Below, one piece after another: positions 58,506 through 64,000 of a stretch of DNA of 64,000 nucleotides. The position numbers and the translations under genes are program-made. Below the pieces are notes generated by a model. The model did no database searches, was not told the origin of the DNA, and worked only from the letters and a program-made list of their open reading frames with translations. Origin of the DNA: Kalmanozyma brasiliensis GHG001. Taxonomy: Eukaryota; Basidiomycota; Ustilaginomycetes; Ustilaginales. The first letter of the stretch is position 1. Each line of letters begins with the position of its first letter. The DNA lies in NCBI RefSeq assembly GCF_000497045.1, contig NW_015961989.1:248001-312000 (forward strand), given 5' to 3'.

Positions 58506-61500
58506 TCACATGGCGACGCCGAACCACTCGGAATCCTCCTGCGGTTCGTAAGCGTGCTGGTGATGTTGGTATCGAGCAGGGACGACGTGCGTTTGTTCGA
58601 CGACGTGCTGACCGTAGCTGCCAGGTGTAATGGCAGCTTTCCGAGGACGAGACTGAGGCGAGGGCGACTCGATAAAGTTGAGTCCCAATCCGAAGCCACC
58701 GTCGATCTTGGGTACTCCCGAAGCGGACACCTTGCGTCCCGCGTTGGACTCGATGGGCGTGGATCGAGTGCGAGGAGGCGTTTGTGGCGATCGGCCAGCG
58801 ATCGACACGGGTAAAGGCGACATCGCAGCAGATGCAGCAATGTCGTTGGTGTTCACTCCGAAGCGCGCAAGTCCGCTGGCGCTTGCGTCGGCGGCGGGTG
58901 CAGGCATGGGTCTGGAAGCCGCGGCAGCACGGGCTGAGGATTTGGGAGGCTTGGCAGGTGTGACCTTCTGAACGGTGCCTGTGCTGGCTGTGCCCAAAGC
59001 TGCGGTTGGCTGGCGAGCAGGCTTCTCTGCGAAGGCCTCAACACCTTTGAGGTGGGCGAGGCCGATCTGACTTAGACGACCCAGTCCAAGCTCTTGAGCA
59101 AGGTCGCTGAGATCCATGCTGAGTCCGAGCTGCCTGTTGGTGCTCGCCTTGGCCTGCTGTGCCTGGGTACGATGCGCATTGTTGGCGCCCATCTGTCGGC
59201 ACGATTCAAGCGTGGGAGTCTCGCAGTCGCTCGAGTCTGCTGCAGATTGCGCGGCCTCGGTGTCGACCGTGAGGTTCTTGACCTGGAATGGGGTCTTGAG
59301 CTTGCGCAATGCGAGCGCTTCCGACGCGTCCATCCCTGCGCCCGACTTGATCGGCGACATGCCGCGCAACTCGGCTTCCGTCTCGAAGATGCTCGTGCCG
59401 GTGGTGGAAGCGAGCGAAGCGCTGCTGGACATCTGGCTGAGCGAGGACGCTGGCGAGTCGATGCTGGGCAAGTACCCCATCTTACGGTCCGGACTGTCCG
59501 AGATCTCGCTCGAGGCCGAGCTGTAGGTACCGCCGCTGACCAAGGACGAGATCGACATGCTGCGCGAGTACGCAAAGGCGCCGGAGGAGCTGCTGCGGGC
59601 GCTGCTGGTTCCCGAGAGCTCGCTCGAGACGCTTTCGGTGCGAGTCATGCCAACGTAGCTGAGCTCCGTAGCGACAGAGTCGGCTGTGATCTGCATGTCT
59701 TCCTTGCTCACTGCGTCTTCGGTGCGGAACAAGCCGAGAGCGGAGAAGGGTCCTTCATTTGCTTCGGGCGAGTAGATGGATGCAGGCGAGTAGACGCTAG
59801 CCGGGCTCATCGCCGAGGCCGGAGCAGTCTCGATCGACCGAGCAGGAGCCTCAACGGTTGCTGTGACAGCCTGAGCGCCCACAGTCTTGGGTGTAGGCGT
59901 CACAGCTCCCTGTCGAGAAGGAACGTCGCACTCGGTTGATTCAGCGTCGGGCTTGACAGGCGACGAGATGGTCACGTTGCTGACGTCCTCCGTCTCCACA
60001 GCAGCGACCACCGGAGTCGGAGCTGGTGCTGGTGCTTGCTCGGTAACAACTGTCTTGGTTGGCTGTTGGATCATGGCTTCCTCGCGTGGCTGGTGTTCCT
60101 CGCTTGATGCAAGATCGGGAGTAGGAGGCATGATGTTGACAATGGGAAGGGGAGTGCCGCTTCGGCCGCCCAACCGAGGACTCTTCGAGAGCAGCATCGG
60201 ACTTCCAACGGCGACGGCCTTGGCGCGCTGACCCACAAAGTTAACGCGCCTGGCTTGATGTGTCTCGCCAGAAGCTTGACGCTGGGGACTTCGGCGAGAC
60301 GGAGACTGGTTCTGCGCCACGATTGCAACAGGGGACCTGTTCGGGGAGGCTGCGCGAGGAGACGTCTGTCTGAACGTTGGTGTGGCAGATCTGGCGGTCT
60401 CGGTATCAGCAAAGAAGCGAGACTGAGGGCTGTTGGCGCCGCCAGGTGCGGCCGGGGCATGCCGAACAAAGGCTGGGAAGACCGAATCGGAATGGCTGTT
60501 GGACCTGGGCGAGTTGGTGAAGTCCTGCATCTTGAGCGCAGGCAACGTTCGACCGTCTGCGCTGCGGCTTCTTCTACGAGCCGATCGTACCTCCATGTCT
60601 GTCCTGCGAGCTCGCATTTCGGGCTCTTCACGGCCGTGGTTCTGATCAAGCATGCCGTCGACGACTCTCTGTGTCATAGATTTCCTCTTCTCGAGAGCAG
60701 CAGCAGCGGCCTTGGGATCGGCGTGACGCCTGGGCGAGGCGGCCGGTCGGGTCACCGTAGACTTGATCGGAGCCGACCTGACGTCCTCGGCGAATCGAAG
60801 GGCGGGCACACTGCGGGCGGGGCTGGGCACCTTGCGAACCTCAGTAGGTCGAACAGGACTGACACCAGGACTGGGCACTCCGCGACTTGTGCTGGACACG
60901 ACACGACTGGTGGGCCGGATACTGAATCCAGACGAGGGCGCCTGACTCTCACGGCCTGCCGCATTGCTGCGCTTGGCATCCCAAGCAAATTCGAGCGGAA
61001 TCATCGGAGAAGACGTGCTGAAGCTGGGCAGAGGAGGCAGTGCAGGAGCAGCGTCGAAAGGGTCGGTCCTGGTCGTCGCGGCCGATGACTTGGTTCGTGG
61101 CTTCCTCTCGGGGCTAGCAAAGGTGATGGACCTGGATTGTGGGGCGCCTGCAGCGCTGTGAGCCTCACGAATCTGGCGCAGCGCCGGCATGCTCTGTTTG
61201 CTGCTCAGTGGCGAGGCGCGAACGCGGCTGCTGGCGTCGTGAGCGACTCGCGCCGGTCGGCGTTCTGGACTTGCGGGAAGCGAAGAGGGGGAACTGTGAA
61301 CGCTGCTGGAGGCGTCCGAGGCCTTTCGTTGCGGCGATGAGGAGAACTGGTAGCCCGACTGCTCGAAGGTCAAGGTGGTAGGGGGCGCACTCTGAGAGAT
61401 GTCGTCAAAGAAGTCGGGAGTCGACCTGGATGCCATTCCTCCGAGATGGGGAGCCCTGTCCTTCTTCTTGCGCGCAAAGAAGCGGGTGAAGGAGGACGCG

Positions 61501-62078
61501 TTGGATGTAGACGCAGCGCTGGCGCCTGCGCCCGCGTTGCGGTTCGCCTTGGTCTTGGCCGAAAGAGGGGAAATAAGAAGATCCTCGGTGGGAGTGGTTG
61601 CTCTGCCGGTAGCGACACTTTTGCGGGAGAGGAAGCGCCTTCGCGATGTGGCTTCGGGCACGTCACGATCGTCCTCAAAAACGGATGACGAAGCCGACTG
61701 CTGTCGTGTCATCTCGGTGGTGCTGAACGAGCCGTACGGGTGGTTGTCCGCAGAAGCGGAGAAGGCTTCGAGCTCGGGAGTTGGGCTGGCAGTCCATTGT
61801 TGGTTGCGAATGGTGTTCTCGCTGCGATGCAACGCGTGCTGGGAAGGCTGGTCGAACGAGGATCGTGTTTCGGGCGAGCGGCTGGCGTACCAATCGTCGC
61901 CGGTGTCGATGCCCATGGCGTGTCTCGGATCAAAGATGGCGAGGCTTGCCTTGGAGACAAAGTTGATCTTGCCCTTCTTAGACTTGGAGGCGGCGGCAGG
62001 GCTTGCAGAAGGCTTGACGGGTGCTGGCGAAGGCGCTGCCGAGCGCTCTTCGACGTATTGAGACATGTAGACCAGCAT
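58506..62078 (-). CDS. Large intrinsically disordered Ser-rich protein, function unknown
   Basis: 1190 residues from the ATG at 62078 (MLVYMSQYVEERS); a second ATG at 62066 is possible but has T instead of A at -3. The frame extends further only through non-ATG codons. A conserved-looking N-terminal block KGKINFVSKASLAIFDP follows at about residue 35-55, and a C-terminal one, GFGLGLNFIESPSPQSRP, near 1125. In between the protein is Ser/Pro/Arg/Ala-rich with many SP and RSP sites (candidate CDK or MAP-kinase targets), e.g. RSPQRQASGET and ASPRAASPNRSP, and a helical patch SMDLSDLAQELGLGRLSQIGL at about 1000-1020. I recognise no domain. It may be a signalling or cytoskeletal scaffold, which is inference. 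Intact frame, no intron. Confidence 0.7.
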   Translation of the reverse strand: MLVYMSQYVEERSAAPSPAPVKPSASPAAASKSKKGKINFVSKASLAIFDPRHAMGIDTGDDWYASRSPETRSSFDQPSQHALHRSENTIRNQQWTASPTPELEAFSASADNHPYGSFSTTEMTRQQSASSSVFEDDRDVPEATSRRRFLSRKSVATGRATTPTEDLLISPLSAKTKANRNAGAGASAASTSNASSFTRFFARKKKDRAPHLGGMASRSTPDFFDDISQSAPPTTLTFEQSGYQFSSSPQRKASDASSSVHSSPSSLPASPERRPARVAHDASSRVRASPLSSKQSMPALRQIREAHSAAGAPQSRSITFASPERKPRTKSSAATTRTDPFDAAPALPPLPSFSTSSPMIPLEFAWDAKRSNAAGRESQAPSSGFSIRPTSRVVSSTSRGVPSPGVSPVRPTEVRKVPSPARSVPALRFAEDVRSAPIKSTVTRPAASPRRHADPKAAAAALEKRKSMTQRVVDGMLDQNHGREEPEMRARRTDMEVRSARRRSRSADGRTLPALKMQDFTNSPRSNSHSDSVFPAFVRHAPAAPGGANSPQSRFFADTETARSATPTFRQTSPRAASPNRSPVAIVAQNQSPSRRSPQRQASGETHQARRVNFVGQRAKAVAVGSPMLLSKSPRLGGRSGTPLPIVNIMPPTPDLASSEEHQPREEAMIQQPTKTVVTEQAPAPAPTPVVAAVETEDVSNVTISSPVKPDAESTECDVPSRQGAVTPTPKTVGAQAVTATVEAPARSIETAPASAMSPASVYSPASIYSPEANEGPFSALGLFRTEDAVSKEDMQITADSVATELSYVGMTRTESVSSELSGTSSARSSSSGAFAYSRSMSISSLVSGGTYSSASSEISDSPDRKMGYLPSIDSPASSLSQMSSSASLASTTGTSIFETEAELRGMSPIKSGAGMDASEALALRKLKTPFQVKNLTVDTEAAQSAADSSDCETPTLESCRQMGANNAHRTQAQQAKASTNRQLGLSMDLSDLAQELGLGRLSQIGLAHLKGVEAFAEKPARQPTAALGTASTGTVQKVTPAKPPKSSARAAAASRPMPAPAADASASGLARFGVNTNDIAASAAMSPLPVSIAGRSPQTPPRTRSTPIESNAGRKVSASGVPKIDGGFGLGLNFIESPSPQSRPRKAAITPGSYGQHVVEQTHVVPARYQHHQHAYEPQEDSEWFGVAM

Positions 62079-64000
62079 GATCGGATGGCAGAAACGCCCG
62101 TTTACGAGCTTGTGAGTCGATGAGAAAAGCAGGAGCGAGGGTGGAAATGTGAGGCTTGCTGCTGTGGTAAGAGACGGTAACACTGGCGACCTGACGAATC
62201 GTGGGAAGGGGACGGAAGAGAAGCGGATCGATACGGAAAGATTTAGACGAAGCAAGGTAGGAGTAGTCTCGAAGGAGCGTGACGGGGGGGATGGAGAGCC
62301 GGGTATGTGGGATAGAAGGTGATGGTGAGGAAGGAGGTCGCTCTAGCAGCTGAAGCTGGTCTCGTCTGACCGGCCGATGATGGAATGAGGAACGGGGACA
62401 GCGACGGATGCAGGTCGATCCAAGCGGTACTCTAAGCGACTCGGTACAGAGATGGACACGCCACTGCAGACGACGACACGATTGAGAGTGGCTGCCAAGG
62501 CTGCGGCTCGCGTTGAGCTGGTCGTGCCTTGGTGGGTGCTGCGTGTCGCATCCATTCTAGCGGAACAACTGCAGAGCAGCAAGCGAGGTTCGCAGTAGAA
62601 GCAGAGGGCCGCATTGGAATCTTCACCATGCAATGATTCGCGACAAGCAGACGGAGCGGCATCGCCGAACAAGCGTCTCAGCATACTCCGAAGGACCACC
62701 TCTTCGAGGGAACGATGACTGCAGGAGGTCGAAATGCATAATGAGAGACGGATGCTCCGTTTCGGCATCCGCCCGATGCAATGCCAGCAGCGGCAGAGTG
62801 GCCAGTGAATCTAGCAAACGGATTGACCGAGCGGCACTTCAGATGACCACTTTACCCACGTCGGACATGCCGAAACAGTCGCTGCTTCAGACTCGCAGCG
62901 CTTGGCGTAGTTGTCCTGCCTCCCCTCAGCTTTCTGACGCACATCCCTCTACCTTCCTTATGTCCCTGCTTGCTTCAGCGACAACGCTCCACGATAGTGC
63001 CTCAACATGCTGTCCTACCAGCCTCGTTCGAGCGTCAAGTAAAGACGATCGAGGACAGAGGATAGCGACTTTGGCAGTGGATTGGACTCCTTTTCCACAG
63101 GCTCGGACATGTGAGAAGATTTGATGCAAGTCCGATGTCACTTGCATGAAGGCACAAGAGCAGTGTCCCACCAAGCGCTCTCTGACGCCACCTTTGGAAA
63201 ATTTCATTTCATTTTTCGGGCAATGAGCGCGTCGCGTAGGGACAGCTGTCTCACAGCAAGAGTGTTGGTCTCCTCCGTGCTGGCGGGTGGAATGCCTCGC
63301 TTGCAACGCTGACAACTCGCGTTGCGACTCTTTTGGCTTCAGGATGAGGCGGCAGCTCGGTAAGCTAGCGAGCAAGGTGCAGAAGGATGATCCCCCGGAT
63401 CGCCATTCCTCATGCCTGAACGAGAGACCCGCCTTCCAACTGTCCAAGATGGTGGTGGAACGTCCACGCCTGTCATTTTGCATGCCAGGAGACGTGGACA
63501 AATCTTTGCTATCCTCACTGCCATTGCTGCAACTGCTTCTGCCCGCTCAGCGCAATCACGCTGCTTGAGCAGAGAACGACCTCTGGCATCGCGACTGTCA
63601 TTCTCTGCGAGAGCGGACCGTCAGAAGATGTGTGATGAGTGTTTGAATACTGCGTGAGGACGATCAGCGAGGATCCTTGATGCAAGACTTTCTCGCACAT
63701 CCTTAGTCAGCTTGCAAGCAACGCCCTCTGAATGAAGCCTGGAATGATGAGAGACGAGCAATGTTCCGCTTCTCTCGACCCTCGTCACCGTCCAGCCGAT
63801 CGAGATCCATCGGACGGATCGGCCTGCCGGCCTGCTCTCATCGGCGGTTCAGCCCATCACGCCCACGGCCCACCAAGCTGGCACAGTCACGAGTCACGTC
63901 AAAGCGCACATCTCAGAGCCTTGCATCGGATTTAGCCTTCCGGGCCTGTGCTCTCTCGCGGCGTGAATTTGAGTGGATAGCCGAGCGCGCTTCTCACGCC
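62079..64000. other. Right-end stretch without a recognised gene
   Basis: 1.9 kb. The part next to 62078 is the promoter and leader of the disordered-protein gene. Further right, frames of up to 190 codons exist but overlap one another on both strands and have no recognisable domain. A gene starting beyond the window edge could have its promoter here. Confidence 0.4.

Noticed and set aside
62633..63501. Frames of 163 and 191 codons on opposite strands near the right end
   Set aside because: They overlap each other, have no domain features, and nothing favours one strand.

Overview
This 64 kb window reads as nuclear DNA of a smut-type basidiomycete fungus (Ustilaginaceae: Ustilago, Sporisorium or Pseudozyma relatives). 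The reasons are very long, nearly intron-free reading frames, high GC with a C/G third-position bias, a eukaryotic gene set (CORVET/HOPS, GINS, eL13, ceramide synthase, GCL modifier subunit), short introns with GTAAGT donors and CTGAC branch points in the one clearly spliced gene, and a protein family I associate with basidiomycetes. The species cannot be fixed from the sequence alone. I saw no tRNA or rRNA gene, transposon or CRISPR array.

Layout, left to right. 1-6111 (-): N-terminal 2037 residues of VPS8 (CORVET), running off the left edge. 6575-7795 (+): glutamate-cysteine ligase regulatory subunit. 7905-12305 (-): deubiquitinase UBP2. 13031-19489 (+): HEAT-repeat protein LAA1/HEATR5. 19612-20895 (-): TAN1, a tRNA acetylation adaptor. 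21116-21856 (+): small coiled-coil protein. 21908-24625 (-): fused dethiobiotin synthetase/DAPA aminotransferase. 25270-27129 (-): uncharacterised protein with a GYPLWNP motif. Then comes about 2.9 kb without a convincing gene. 30078-34112 (-): VPS39 (HOPS). 34530-37010 (-): a fusion of tRNA dihydrouridine synthase DUS2 with an Alr4036/PNPOx-type flavin domain. 37817-38617 (+): histidine phosphatase. 39240-39869 (-): ribosomal protein eL13. 41654-42490 (+): glycerol-3-phosphatase-type HAD enzyme. 42783-47279 (-): sulfite reductase beta subunit MET5. 49520-51016 (+): secreted collagen-like Gly-X-Y protein. 51229-52083 (-): mitochondrial DUF1279 protein. About 52280-52630 (+): decayed collagen-like remnant. 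52845-54053 (-): Ser/Ala-rich single-pass membrane protein. 55350-56723 (+): ceramide synthase LAG1/LAC1. 56860-58061 (-): GINS subunit SLD5, rebuilt here from four exons. 58506-62078 (-): long disordered protein. 62079-64000: no gene recognised.

Functional threads. Endosome/vacuole traffic is over-represented (VPS8, VPS39, LAA1, and UBP2 through Rsp5-dependent sorting). Sulfur and thiol metabolism appears twice (MET5 makes sulfide, the GCL modifier supports glutathione), tRNA modification twice (TAN1, DUS2), and biotin synthesis once. The 49.5-54.1 kb segment is the most accessory-like: a repeat-rich secreted protein, a broken relative beside it, and a mucin-like surface protein. The strongest oddities are the DUS2-flavin-domain fusion, the collagen-like gene with its remnant, and the uncharacterised GYPLWNP protein.
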